Source of the DNA: Epiperipatus broadwayi
Lineage: Eukaryota > Onychophora > Udeonychophora > Euonychophora > Peripatidae
DNA length: 64,000 nucleotides
Direction: 5' to 3'
NCBI GenBank assembly: GCA_028023455.1
Contig: JAQFVV010012396.1
Span: forward strand, 21,452,750 to 21,516,749
The notes below the pieces were generated by a model. The model did not search any database. It had not been told where the DNA came from and saw only the letters and a program-made list of their open reading frames with translations. The number at the start of each line of letters is the position of its first letter. Positions within the stretch are counted from its first letter, which is position 1. Of the stretch, positions 47,335 through 59,029 are shown one piece after another. Position numbers and translations under genes: made by a program.

Positions 47335-47940
47335 TTTTAGGTTTAATTAAAGTATAAATATTAAGAAAATAATTTTAATATCTAAAATATATAAAAAGTA
47401 ATTGTTTGATGTTTGATGATGTTCAGCAGTTAAAACAATATTTAGAGATCAGAGATTTCTGAAAAGTAAGGCCTAAATATAATTAAAGCAATAACATTGG
47501 TACATTGGATGACCGTCCGGAGCTTAGATCATCTAAGAAGATTACTTGTATTAAAACATGTACCAAGGAAGTGTTTCAGTTTTTTCAAAATCTTGCTTGC
47601 ATTGATAGTTATGAAGTAAAAGTTGGTTCATTAACATAATTATTAAAACCTTTGTTTGAAAAGGAAATCCATTACTTTAAAGTTAGAGTTATAATAATTT
47701 ATAAAGACAAATATTTCATCTTTAAATTTAATTAAGGTTGTATTATTGAGAAAATAAATTTAATGCTTCAAATGTAAAGAATAATTGTCTTATGTTTAAG
47801 AATATTAAGACAATTACAGCAACATGTAAAGATTGGAGAGTTTTGAAAAGTGATGTTAATAATTTAGACTAGTTGTAATTTATTTAGATATAAAGAAAAT
47901 AAGAACATTGGGGTAATGGATAAATATAGCAAAGCAAATC
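47335..47940. repeat. Diverged tandem repeat, about 400-bp period
   Basis: 47340-47520 resembles 47735-47935. Shared blocks include a GAGAAAATAAWTTTAAT block, ATAATTGTTTGATGTTT/ATAATTGTCTTATGTTT, GATNRGAGANTTNTGAAAAG and an ACATTGGNNNATTGGATGA / ACATTGGGGTAATGGATAA block. Identity is modest and unclassified. Confidence 0.45.
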
Positions 47941-48610
47941 TCCGTTTATATAAAACTTGTTTTGGATCCGATTTTGATTTTTCTGATGTCCTGCTGACTA
48001 TTAATGATATAAAAAGAAAATGTTTTAAGTTTTTATTTTAAAAAAAATATTTTTATGAGAGGTAATTAAGATATTTTATAAGTCATTAAAAAAAAGAGAA
48101 ACTCATTTTAGCAGACATTAAAAAAAAATCCCAAAAAATAACAGTTTTCTTGCAGGAATTTTTTACTCTTTATGGTAGACAAATGATGATTATCCATCAA
48201 CAAATACATTATTTCATAAATGAAATAAGAGAACACTGCTAAATAATGGTATATCAAATAATAAATGATACAATGATTTATAGAAAAATTCTATTTTTAA
48301 TATCTAAATATATATCAATCACTTTTATGTTAAATGAATAATAATTAAAAAAAGAATAATTTAATAAACTACAATGTAGATTAATTAGAATGTTTCTATA
48401 TAAATTTTATAATAGCCCACATGTAAATATTATAAAAGAAAAACTTTATGTATTTACTGATTTAGATATTATATAAGATAAAGATTATGATGGGTTTAGA
48501 ATTTACAAGAATAAAATATTTTTCCAACCAGTAGTAAAGAATATATTACAATTAATCATAGTTTTTGTATTTACAAACAGTTCATTAAATCCAGGTCAAA
48601 TTTTGATATT

Positions 48611-48772
48611 TATTTTTTAGCTAATGACTGTTATATGTCTATATACCAGCTAATAATAAAAAATAATTAGATTATATGACTATGACCCGACTATTTTTTA
48701 GCTAATGACTGTTATATGTCTATATACCAGCTAATAATAAAAAATAATTAGATTATATGACTATAACCTGAC
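48611..48772. repeat. Tandem duplication of 81 bp
   Basis: TATTTTTTAGCTAATGACTG, then TTATATGTCTATATACCAGC and AATAATTAGATTATATGACT, occurs at 48611 and 48692, nearly identical (CCCGACTA vs ACCTGACTA at the ends). Confidence 0.93.
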
Positions 48773-48779
48773 TACCTGA

Positions 48780-49478
48780 AAAAAGATTTCATCTAAATTT
48801 TAAATGAACATCAAACTAGGATACAGCAAGCAGACAAGCCAAACACTATGCCAATAGTTTCTGTATTATAACATGCCTTAAGTATACATGACTGATTTTG
48901 CTTTATTCTTTTATGTTTTTTTCCCATTATTTATTTATAATTTAGAAGTTTTAGCTACATTTTACTTTTTAACAAGTAATGAATTATGTAATTAATCCAT
49001 TTCAGAGAGTTAAATCTCATAATATTATGAGTGAATGCATTCAAGTAGCCTTTATTAACTTATAAGTTAATTAAAATATAATATGTTATTTGACAACTAA
49101 ATTCTGAGTTATGAATTATGATAATATAAAATACATGGGATTAATTTTAAGAGAACATGGTACTGAAGCCAATATCACTAACTACAAATCAGAATACTCG
49201 TGATATTATTTATATTAAATAGAATAAACTAGAAAAGGATATTTAAATATTCTATTTCATAATTCTGTAAGATACTACTGTAATGTAAATAAAGAACTGA
49301 TAAAAAAATAATAATAGAGTAAATTCAGGAATAATGCTTTATTTCAAAGGGGAAATATTGAAACACACAGATAATAAATAGGATATTCTTTATATGTAAT
49401 AATTACACAAATAATTATAATGTAAATAACTAGAAGTTATAACCAATAATACTTTTTTAGAAACCTTGCCATTAGTGT

Positions 49479-49480
<2 letters not shown>
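48780..49480. other. AT-rich interval, no gene seen
   Basis: No recognisable coding or repeat feature. Confidence 0.5.

Positions 49481-49482
<2 letters not shown>

Positions 49483-49570
<88 letters not shown>
49483..49570. repeat. (TA)n microsatellite at PLE-foldback junction
   Basis: About 88 bases of uninterrupted TA directly abut the left end of the foldback element; a second TA tract (about 50195-50215) abuts the right end. Confidence 0.95.
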
Positions 49571-49575
<5 letters not shown>

Positions 49576-49826
49576 CCAAAACTGCCTAACACTATACTAG
49601 TAATAAATAAAATGCAAAACAATACAATACTAGATAATATCCAAAATTTTACCAAAATCATTACACAACCATGGTTTCATCTACTACAAATAAACCTTCT
49701 CAAGTGAAAATCAAACTAAAGGAACAAACATATACATACAAACAAACAAAACTTATTCCAATTCATTTGAAACACTACATTCACTTAATATCAAAAGATG
49801 TCTTCATAAGATCTCAAACTAAAGAA

Positions 49827-49900
<74 letters not shown>

Positions 49901-50194
49901 CAACAAATCTCCCCATACTTCATCTCAAACACCACCTTACCTTAATATCAAAAGATGTTTTCATCAGATCTTATGAAGTCATCTTTTGATATTAAGGGAA
50001 GGTGGTGATTGAAATGAATTGTGGGAAAGTGTATTTGTTTGTATATATATATATATGTTTGTTTCTTTAGTTTGATTTTCACATGAGAAAGTCTATTTGT
50101 AGTAGATGAAACCATGGTCGTGTAAGAATTTTGGTAAAATTTTGGATTTTATCTAGTATTGTATTGTATTGTATTGTTTTATGGTTTTGCATTT
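49571..50194. mobile_element. PLE-derived foldback: inverted terminal arms without coding core
   Basis: Left end TTAAACCAAAACTGCCTAAC and the following 42-43-bp extension (49571-49613) match the extension of the 17.9-kb element. The left arm (49614-49800) and right arm (about 49985-50194) are inverted repeats carrying the same GCAAAAC, CCATGGTTTCATCTACTAC and AAGTGAAAATCAAACTAAAG blocks. A CA/TA microsatellite (49826-49898) and a local inverted repeat around ATATCAAAAGATG (49930-50005) fill the middle. No RT or GIY-YIG remains. It looks like an internally deleted PLE, or a non-autonomous derivative, of the same family. Confidence 0.82.
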
Positions 50195-50219
50195 TATATA
50201 TATATATATATATATTGTA

Positions 50220-51265
50220 GCCTTTTTATTTTTCTACATCATTATACGTTTGTAAGTAATGATCAATTTTAATAAAAATTTTACATTTTATATAATAACT
50301 AATAACAACCCTTTGACTAATTTTTAGGAGCAGTTAAAATATACTGTTTCTTTAGTATTAAACTTGAGTTAATTTTCTTTACGGAAATATAACTTATAAT
50401 TTATAAATTTGAAATATAAAATTGTGCTATTTATTTTAAAATAAAAGTAAACAATAGTTAAAATCTTGTAAGATAGTTTTAAATCAGTAGTTATAATGAT
50501 TAAAGTTAATAATATTTTGATAATTATTAATAATCAAATTTTAAAAATGATATTTATTTATTATTTTAAAATCATTTAATTAATGATAAAATAAATGAAA
50601 AGTGAGGTGTGTGTTAATAGGTATGAACCCATGAATTCATGTAATAAAAAAATAAATTTATTTCCTGATATATTTAAAAAAAGTTATTGATTATAAGTAA
50701 TAAATGTTATATTTTAATTGTATCAGTTTCATAAAAAGTTTCTAAAATCAATAATTATAGTAATAATAACATAAATTATAAACTTTATATATCAAGGTTT
50801 AAGTTTGCACAGATAATTTTGTTACTAAAAGATAAGTTTGGATTTTGTATTGTTGAAATTAAGAAAATATTGATTTAATAATATTAGTTGTGAAATCATT
50901 TTGGGAGTGTAGAAATTAATTAATATTTATTTTTGTGCAGATATCTAGAGATAATTAATAAATCAGGTATTATGAAAATTTTCCCTATAAATATTGAATG
51001 ATCAGATGATAGAGGGAGAAATCAATAAAATTTTCAAGGAATAAACTATATTTTTTGTCTTAAAAATATAAAATTTATTAAATCCTAACCTTAAAAGTAA
51101 TAATTATAAATTTTAAAAGCATGAGGTATATCTTAAGAAGTTTATTTATCAAGTTCATTATAAAAAAAGAAACAAAACTATCCTCATTAGTATACTACAT
51201 GAGCTGACTATAAACTTATGATAATTGAAAAGAAATAAAACTTCATTCAACAAGATAAAAATGTA
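50220..51265. other. AT-rich interval, no gene seen
   Basis: Very AT-rich with no recognisable motif on either strand. Confidence 0.5.
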
Positions 51266-51269
51266 TTTT

Positions 51270-54200
51270 CATAGGAAACCTTGCAGATTAGCAAACTGTT
51301 TTGCTACAGAAAATGCAAAGGAGATGTAGGAAATTTTATTTTTATTAATTTTCATATGCAGAATTATAGAGAATATCCAGCCACCATTCCTACTCAAATC
51401 ACTGACCAAGAGGCCACACTATGTCTCTACATAAAAATGTTTGAAACCACAATGCTACTCTTGTGCCCAGTATAATCATCTCTAGCTACATAATGTGTAA
51501 ACATCGAATGATCAAAATGTTGTCAAATAGCAATTAGGCCTCAATGCACTCACAATCAAACTATGCCATTGTCATTGACACAAGTAATACCAACCTAAAA
51601 TTAGACCATTGTCTTTACTCAACCACTATCACTACAGAAACATCCATAAGTGTAGATGTCTGTCCAATAGATCTCTATATAAACTGAATTGATCATGCTC
51701 CCATCACACATACAAGCATCAGTCATATGACCATAGACTACAATGACAACCATATGTATACACCAATTAACAAACAACCTATTGAGATAGAACCTGTTGA
51801 AGACAACAAAGTACCACAGCCAGCTGCTCCAAAGATACTCCCTTGAGAAAAATAATGTCCCCCACTCATATTATGAACAGTCTGACATCATGCTTCCCAC
51901 CACTTGAAGGCCCCCTATTAAGGGGTGAATGAGAACTTGGACAGCCATGCAAGAAACATGAGTTAAAAAGCATAGACTGACAATTTAGGGCTCAGTCAAA
52001 GATCATCATCCGATAACTTGCTCAGCAACTTAATACTCACAGAGGTTGACCCCCACAACCCAGCCAAATGAATTTATCTAAATGCATATTCACATAAAAA
52101 AAGCATTACTGTTAAACATTATCCTAGTTAATATTAATCAATAGTTAGGATACATAAAATTTAAACTCTTCCTGGTGTCTATTTCTAATAGTCAACAGTT
52201 TATAAGTAATGAAATCCCTGTAAATCTATATCCACATACATAACCATTATATCTTACCTCACAATTATTGTGAAGCAAAATTTAGCAGCACTCAGTGTAC
52301 AAGGTTTGAACTCTGCTACAAAAAATCACCAGCCTAACAAATAGAATCACATTATGTAGTCACATGTCCTTGGTTTTCTCAATACAAAAATATAGAGTGT
52401 TTCTCAAATTGATTCCTTATCTCATTTGAGTAGGCAAGGATATCAGAGACTCATCATCACCATCAGCTGATACTACATTGGTTATAAGTCCAGTCTGCCT
52501 TTTACATCATTTAAGATGATCTATATTGATTCCAACCTCTTATTAGTCACACTTTATGATCATATCATAACTCTCAATATAATATATGTTTATATCCCAT
52601 CTGGTCCCACTGTTATCACTGCAATAATATTAAATATCAATTCTCTTTTTTGTCATCACCATATCCAGTCATTTATGTAGGGATTTTAATAGGAATTACA
52701 GTTTCTTTACCTCAAAATGGATATATCAAATTACAATACCCCTAATGAGTGCTGAGGGCTTTCTCCATCCAAACCCAATTTCATTCTATAATAAGCATAG
52801 TGCCTCTTTCATAGACCAAATACTTTTATTCTTCTATGCAACATGATAAAATCAACCTTACACCCTGCCCTTTCTCTTTCTCAGACTATTCTGCACCAAT
52901 AATTTTACTCAATTTAGCTGCAATGCAGAGAGCCTCAATTCATCTACAAAGAACTTTAAAATACTTCTCCCAGCAAACATTCATGAGATTCTGTATTTAG
53001 AAACTTATATAATACTCTACAGACTCAATGACATGCTTCTTGATCCTGTTCAAAGATGTTATTGCTTACATCAATATATTATATTTCAACATTAACCATA
53101 GCATGTGGACATACTCCCTCCAACCTCAAGATTGGTAGTCTTAGCAGATGAGCTGAACAAAAGGATTATGAACCACTTTTATACTAAAAAGTTTACTGAG
53201 GCATATAACAATACATGCAACAACCTTAAGAAACACATAGCTACCAATAAAAGAAAAAAATGTCTCACCTAACAGCACATGTGGACTTACACATACATTT
53301 GATGGACTCTGGGCTACACTTCAACTGTTAGAGTCCTGATGGTGCTCAACACTAGAGGCACAGTTAGTGCTGGACATAACATGATACAACCTATATATAC
53401 ATTTTAAATAAAAACTGCAAACTCAGAATATTTTCAAATCATTTTTATATTTCTTTGGCAAACATAAAACAGGTCCTCCATTCTATACTATTCAGTTGAC
53501 AATCAAACTTGATACAATTGCAAATACTTGTCCCCAGGGCCTCATGGTATACCTTAATTTGTTTTCTCATACCTTAGTCACTTTAAAATTACATACTTAT
53601 ATAAACTTGCAAACTATACATCACAAAAGCTGTACAGTACAAGGACTATATCCAATTGCTTGAGTACTATTTAACAAAAGGAGCAGCACCAATGATTTTT
53701 TTATCCAATACATATCCAATTTCCATGAGATCTTCGCATATTAAAATCCTGGAAAAACTTTCAAAGTACAATATATAATCACATTTATTCCCATTATCAT
53801 CACTCATGCAATATGCAAAGAATCATCTATGACACTAGCAGCTCTTGAAATCAAAAAAATATACACATATGGCCATCCAGATAAACTTTGACACTGCCTC
53901 TGATTTGGTCCCTATTAAAATCTTAATTTGCATGCTTAAAGACACATAAATATCTTACACTTTCTATATGCTTTAAGTAATATTTACTGAGGCTGTAACC
54001 TCGAAAATATGTGTGTAAAATGTGATAGTAGGGATCTCTACAGGTGTTTAACCACAAGCTTATGCTATGGAAGAAAAGAGGGGAACCCCAGAGGGGAACC
54101 CTTCTTTACTTCAACCTACTTTCTATTTAAATAGCTGCAAAATAATCATTTCCAAATCAATATATTCCACAAGGATCACTCCTCAGCACTTTATTTTTCA

Positions 54201-55560
54201 CAATATATATCAATTCTCTCTTAGTAGAAATCCAGCAAAAAATTCCAGACCTCCAAAGACCATACACTAGTGTATATGTGTTATGCATAACCTACATGGA
54301 TAACATCACTATTTATATTACTTTACAAAAGCAGTTTCCAATTTTACAAGAAATTCTTCACAACTACACTGCCAGTTTTAATCTCCAGTTTAACATAAAC
54401 AAAACAGCTACCTGGTGTCTTTATACAAGCAAATCTTATACACAACTGGTGCTGTGGTAAGCCAGCTTCTTTCCTTGGTTTCTCTTTTTACTTGAGAACC
54501 AATGGAATGAGGCATAAGATCTAGACTAAATTAAGATGCTAAAAGGAGTACCACCACTCTCTTCAAATCCTACCTCTCAATATACTCAATACTATCTCTC
54601 AATAATCAGATTGTATCACAAAGATAATCTATTAATCACCCATTATAAAAGTTTCCAAAATCTTTTACTTCCTTGATTTTATTATTATGTAACAAGCTAT
54701 TATGGTAATAAAAGAAGGTTGTTATCTTTGCAAAACATCTAGGCAGGCCAGTTATCTACCATTAACTAGGTCTTCATTTCATTTATATTTTTTACATTCA
54801 GAAAAGTATGAACCTTCTAACAGCCATCAAGGAATGGTTTCCAGTACTGAGATACATACTGACTGTAATGTCTTTAAATAGACCTTCACTCTCATATGTG
54901 TATATATCAATACTCATGAACCAATTCAAAATATCAATAATCAAGTCCCAGTAAATATACATACTGGAACATATACAACCTATTGCTCCCAAATTAGTTT
55001 TCTGACCCCACACTTCCCAACTGCTACATTAATATAAAAATGGTTTTAGAACTTATGTTTTTTGATTCCTACTTGAAATTTAACATCCATGCCTACTTAA
55101 ATGTCATTTCCTTATGTACTAAGTCATATGTGAATAATGATCCACTCTGAAACTTTTGTAACAGGGAAAGTAAAACACTGCAAAATTTTCTATACTTGTG
55201 TCCAGATCTTGCATGAATCCATGATGTGATGTTAAGTACATATATACAAAGAGGCATCTCTCTAAATAAAATCATAATCACATATAACAGAGGTGCAATA
55301 CCAATTGTCTGTGCAGCTTCCTTCAGTTTTTATGCATTCTTATGCACTTGTTGTAGTCTTTACTTGGTGACAACAAACATCACCATGCCATGTATTCCAA
55401 ATGAACCACTGAGAGCTAGGGATGTTAGAAATATCTACTCTTATATTTTTTCTGCCACTTGGTCTTACCTAAAACCACAGTCTAACCTAAATTCTTCTAG
55501 TGCACTAAATAAAAAATTTCTTTAAACATTATCAGGAAACTTATGCTGTAACAAGGCTAT
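51270..55560 (+). mobile_element. Old L1/Tx1-like LINE, plus strand
   Basis: ORF1 remnants are at 51270-51900, with KPQCYSCAQYNHL (zinc knuckle C-x2-C-x4-H, Cys codons from 51453). Endonuclease remnants are at 52480-52840, with SNLLLVTLYDHIITLNIIYV, RDFN (GDFN motif altered) and ASFIDQILLFFYAT (SxIDxI motif). RT is at about 53500-54440, with IPQGSLLSTLFFTIYINSLL (from 54164) and ITYMDNITIYI (YMDN at 54293-54304) in one continuous frame. Many stops and frameshifts. The motif order matches the better-preserved copy at 31740-36046; spelling differs widely, so they are separate lineages or very old. The C-terminal Cys/His motif was not found. Confidence 0.8.
54128..54460 (+). pseudogene. RT palm fragment of the old LINE, YMDN variant
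   Basis: One frame is open through the PQG motif (54167) and YMDN (54293), on through LQEILHNYTASFNLQFNINK to TATWCL. This is the sequence order B', C and D of non-LTR RTs, and aligns by eye with PQGSSLSTLLF, DYMDDVLVV and TGLMVNQEKSFAW in the 32-36 kb copy. Asn replaces the second catalytic Asp, which would abolish or cripple polymerisation. Confidence 0.75.
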
Positions 55561-55599
55561 TCTATGCCTGTAATTCATATACACAAGACAATTGCCCAA

Positions 55600-55800
55600 T
55601 GAACTTTGTCAGTGCCCCAAATGAAACAACTTTTATGGACATTTAATAAAAATGTTTGGCAATGTCAAAACATAAGGAGTGTAACTCAACCATAATTTTT
55701 TATTGTCTTTTATAATAAAACATTTTTAATTTTATGTGACTTGTCAAAAGTATTGGGACACTGAATCCACATTTGTTTGATTTTAAACTGATGGTCATGC
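55600..55800. repeat. Possible Tc1/mariner-like terminal fragment
   Basis: TTTTAATTTTATGTGACTTG followed by TCAAAAGTATTGGGACACTG (about 55724-55763) resembles ends seen in Tc1-like transposons (AAAAGTATTGGGACACC-type). No transposase is readable nearby and no partner inverted repeat was found, so this is tentative. Confidence 0.25.
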
Positions 55801-56059
55801 ATTATATATAGATATAGTGAAGCAGTCGATGTCTAATCACATCGAGCTTTATGTTTACCATCAATACTAACCTCTTTCGGGGCCCATAATTCAGACCTCA
55901 CTGTGTATATATGGCATCTCACCCACACACTGTACATAGAATAATTAAACATAGCCACAAAAATATATTTAGTAAAAATAAACAGTAGTATGTGTGAAAT
56001 ATTTATATATATGAGGCAATAATCTTAGTAAGATTATTGCTGAAAATTTATATATATAT

Positions 56060-57250
56060 ATTTTTAAATATATTATTAATTATATTTTGGGATTAAAGAA
56101 GGTTCCAGATATTTTTAGAATCATTACTAAGCAGAAGTAATCTATTGTTTTATGTTAGATTATTTTTGCTAATTAAAAATTATAAGATTGTAATTAAAAT
56201 ACGAAGAAATTTATTTGTCATTTCTTTTTGCAAATCTTTTAAAAGATTTTAAAATATTTTAAGAGGTGTCTCAACTTTATCTATTTTACAAATTACTAAT
56301 TAAATTAAAGAGATTACTGGGATAGCCACAGGCAAATAAACCACATTCTTTAAGAGATTTAAAAAGGTATAAAATGCCCCAGAAAACAAAAGATATTATT
56401 CAGTCAGTAAATTTATTTCAGAGACTCAGAGATTCCATCAGTAATTTTTCAGAGATTCAGTCATTCAGAGATTCATTGATCTAGTAGAAAACTTTCAGAA
56501 GTTAGCAAGTATAAACTGTGAGTAGAGTAGCAAGCACTTTTTTCCAGACCTGCTGCCTGCTGCTATATTCTGTCTGACTGGTGCACAAGATGACCATCTG
56601 AGTGATGACCCTGACTACTGACTGACATATTGTACCTACCTGCTAATCTGGAAAGCACTGGAAATATATTTATCCATGTGCATCTGCACTAGATCCTGAG
56701 GTAACTCATTTCATGTTTAGAGCTGTCTTTAATAAGTAAATTCCTTTTGTAATTTTTAATAAGATGTAGTTAAACCTTTGTATTTTAATTTGTATATTAC
56801 TTTCTAAGTTCTTTTAAGTGTGTTGTCTAAACTCTCTCTTTAATCCCAGATTATCTTAATATATTCCTAACCATCCTTCTTTACACTTGATTATAATTAT
56901 AAAGCTTTGTGTGGCTCTATTAAATATTTTAGTATATTTTGTTTTTTATGGATATATAATATATTTTCATTAATATGCCAAAACCACCCAACCTCATGAA
57001 TTTTAAAATGGAGGTTATTAATTGTTTAGTCTGGAGAAAAGTGTGCGGTGGGGGGGGGACTTCATCTCAAATCTATAAATAAAGTTATTATTTATTTTAA
57101 CAGAAATCACTTGCCAGATTGTTTTCTTCAAATTCTTTATTTGTAGATGGATGCAATTTAATTTATTACTATAAATTAAGTTTAAATTTTAGTTAAAGAT
57201 TGTGAAATTTATAATTATGATTTCACCTCCTGCCACTGCCCAGAGGGCCA
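56060..57250 (+). promoter_or_regulatory. Possible solo LTR or core promoter, TATA box with downstream CAGAGATTC repeats
   Basis: GGTATAAAATGCCCC (TATAAAA at about 56368-56374) is followed within about 30 bases by TATTATTCAGTCAGT, a plausible start region. Several CAGAGAYTC repeats come next (56418-56485), then a less AT-rich block (56530-56700). That order (TATA, start, leader) suits an LTR U3/R or a promoter. Paired LTRs, primer-binding site and coding region are absent. The 5' and 3' borders are not defined. Confidence 0.25.
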
Positions 57251-57259
57251 ATTCTATTA

Positions 57260-58395
57260 GTCAACACATATATGAAAATCAAAGTTAAATATAATGTTGT
57301 TAGTGAAATGCAATAATTAAAAATGTAATTATTCATTATGATTTTTTTAAGGGCTCATTATTAAAACAATTCATTGTGCAGAGGCTAAACTATTTTCAGA
57401 CTTAATGATTTAATATACTGATTTTATTACTTATGTATAATGTTACTGGCATACCTTTGGTTCTGCTATGATATTAATATGTTTTTTTTATGATTTGTTA
57501 CATGGAGAACTTCAAGGGTTCAAAACTACCCACCCATCTTCTCAAAATTGTTCATAAACAGAAGTATATGCTACTTTTTGTGGAACATGAGGTGTGAGGA
57601 TTTGACAGTACTGCAGAAGACCATAAAGCTGTTGTTACTGCACCTTGAAACCCAACCTCTCCATTTGGTATTGTTCTGCCAAAATATGTGGACATACCAA
57701 CCCTGATTTAGTTCAAAATATTTAAATGGTAAAGTATCCAAACTCCATAAGAACATTTCTCTTTTATAATGTGCTAATACTGTTACTCCTCTTATTAGTT
57801 TAATTACCACTTGTTTGATCTTCATCAGCCACAATGATGTGTTGGAAACAATGAATCATTTGTAAATATTTAGTAAATATTGATTATTCAGTATACTTGT
57901 TTCAAGTTATGTTCTCTTTTTAAAATAGTGAATGAGTCCATATATGTGAATCAATACTTGCCTCCTGATTTCTCATTTAGCTTCATAGATATAACACATT
58001 GTTTGTCCCTATGTACATGTTCCAAAGATGTTCTTTATGAACAATGCTATTAAAATATATATAAACTTTCCGTATTTACTGTTAATAAATGATTGAGTTT
58101 GTATATTCAGACTTATTTATAAAATCATTTACTGCTGAACTACGAAGCACACTGTATGCAGTTAATAATCCGAATTGTTCATGATCTGTCATATTTTGTG
58201 CATTCACCATGTTAGCAAAATATCTGTAAATATCTTTAAATTGGTACATCAATCCCACACAAGCTATAAATCACCCACTCAAAATTGTATCTGCTAAATT
58301 AATTTATATAATGGGATTTCATAAGAAGAAATCCCAAGTTTTGTAAATAATTAATTAATACATTGCACAGGCTAAAACCTGCATTTATATATGTT
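57260..58395. other. Interval without recognisable gene
   Basis: An 87-codon minus-strand frame (57571-57834) in a less AT-rich stretch has no motif I recognise; the stretch may be an unclassified repeat. Confidence 0.4.
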
Positions 58396-58400
58396 ATATA

Positions 58401-59020
58401 GGTGGAATTCGAACTCAGACTTTAACACGACCTACTACTCTCAGTGCCATCTCATATTGCTGACCCACCTGATCACACACATGTTGAAAAGATAAATAGT
58501 CACCAATAAATGTACTTCATGCTAAACCAGCAATCATCAGTTGATCTAGATTACTATCCTTACACATATATATAATCAGTATTCAGCTTTATATTAAGAT
58601 AGCCAATCTATATACTTTAATGGACAGGCTTCAAACTATTCCAACTCACAACTCTTTCCATTTCATTGAAAATCTGATGATGGAACGTTCAAAGCCCTTG
58701 GCACTAACAATGAAATGGAAGGCTAAAGAGTTGTGAGTTGGAATAGTTTGAAGCCTGTCCATTAAAGTATATAGATTGGCTATCTTAATATAAAGCCAAA
58801 TACTGATTATATATATATATACGATAATATAAAGCCAAATACTGATTATATATATGTGTGACGATAGTAATCTAGACCAACTGATGATTGCTGGTTTAGC
58901 ATGAAATACATATATTGGTGATTATTTATCTTTTCAACATGTGTGTGACCAGGTGGGTCAGCAATATGCGATGGCACTAAGAGTGGTGGGTCGTGTGAAA
59001 GTCTGAGTTCAAGTCCCATG
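58401..59020. repeat. Large foldback with tRNA-like promoter boxes at both ends
   Basis: The arms (58401-58668 and 58708-59017) are inverted repeats separated by a 39-base loop. From the right end inward on the plus strand the blocks are a B-box-like GAGTTCAAGTCCC (59005-59017), an A-box-like TGGCACTAAGAG (58972-58983), GTGACCAGGTGGGTCAGCAA, GCTGGTTTAGCATGAAATAC, TTAAAGTATATAGATTGGCT and GTTGTGAGTTGGAATAGTTT. The left arm mirrors these (B box GAGTTCGAATTCC read from 58416 to 58404). The right arm carries an extra tandem copy of AATATAAAGCCAAATACTGA. Relatives are at 20316-21105, 40760-40925 and 61180-61290. Polymerase III-type boxes suggest tRNA-derived, SINE-like origin. Confidence 0.75.
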
Positions 59021-59029
59021 TAAATAATT

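Noticed and set aside
49437-49661. 74-codon minus-strand frame
   Set aside because: Mostly Tyr-Ile repeats from the TA microsatellite.
57571-57834. 87-codon minus-strand frame with WVSRCSNNSF
   Set aside because: No recognised domain; probably part of an unclassified repeat.
58401-58416. Functional tRNA gene
   Set aside because: A- and B-box-like blocks exist but no cloverleaf with a proper acceptor stem and anticodon arm can be drawn; best explained as a tRNA-derived repeat.
58672-58700. CTGATGATGGAACGTTC in the foldback loop
   Set aside because: Starts like a hammerhead core but lacks a stem II and a GAAA box.
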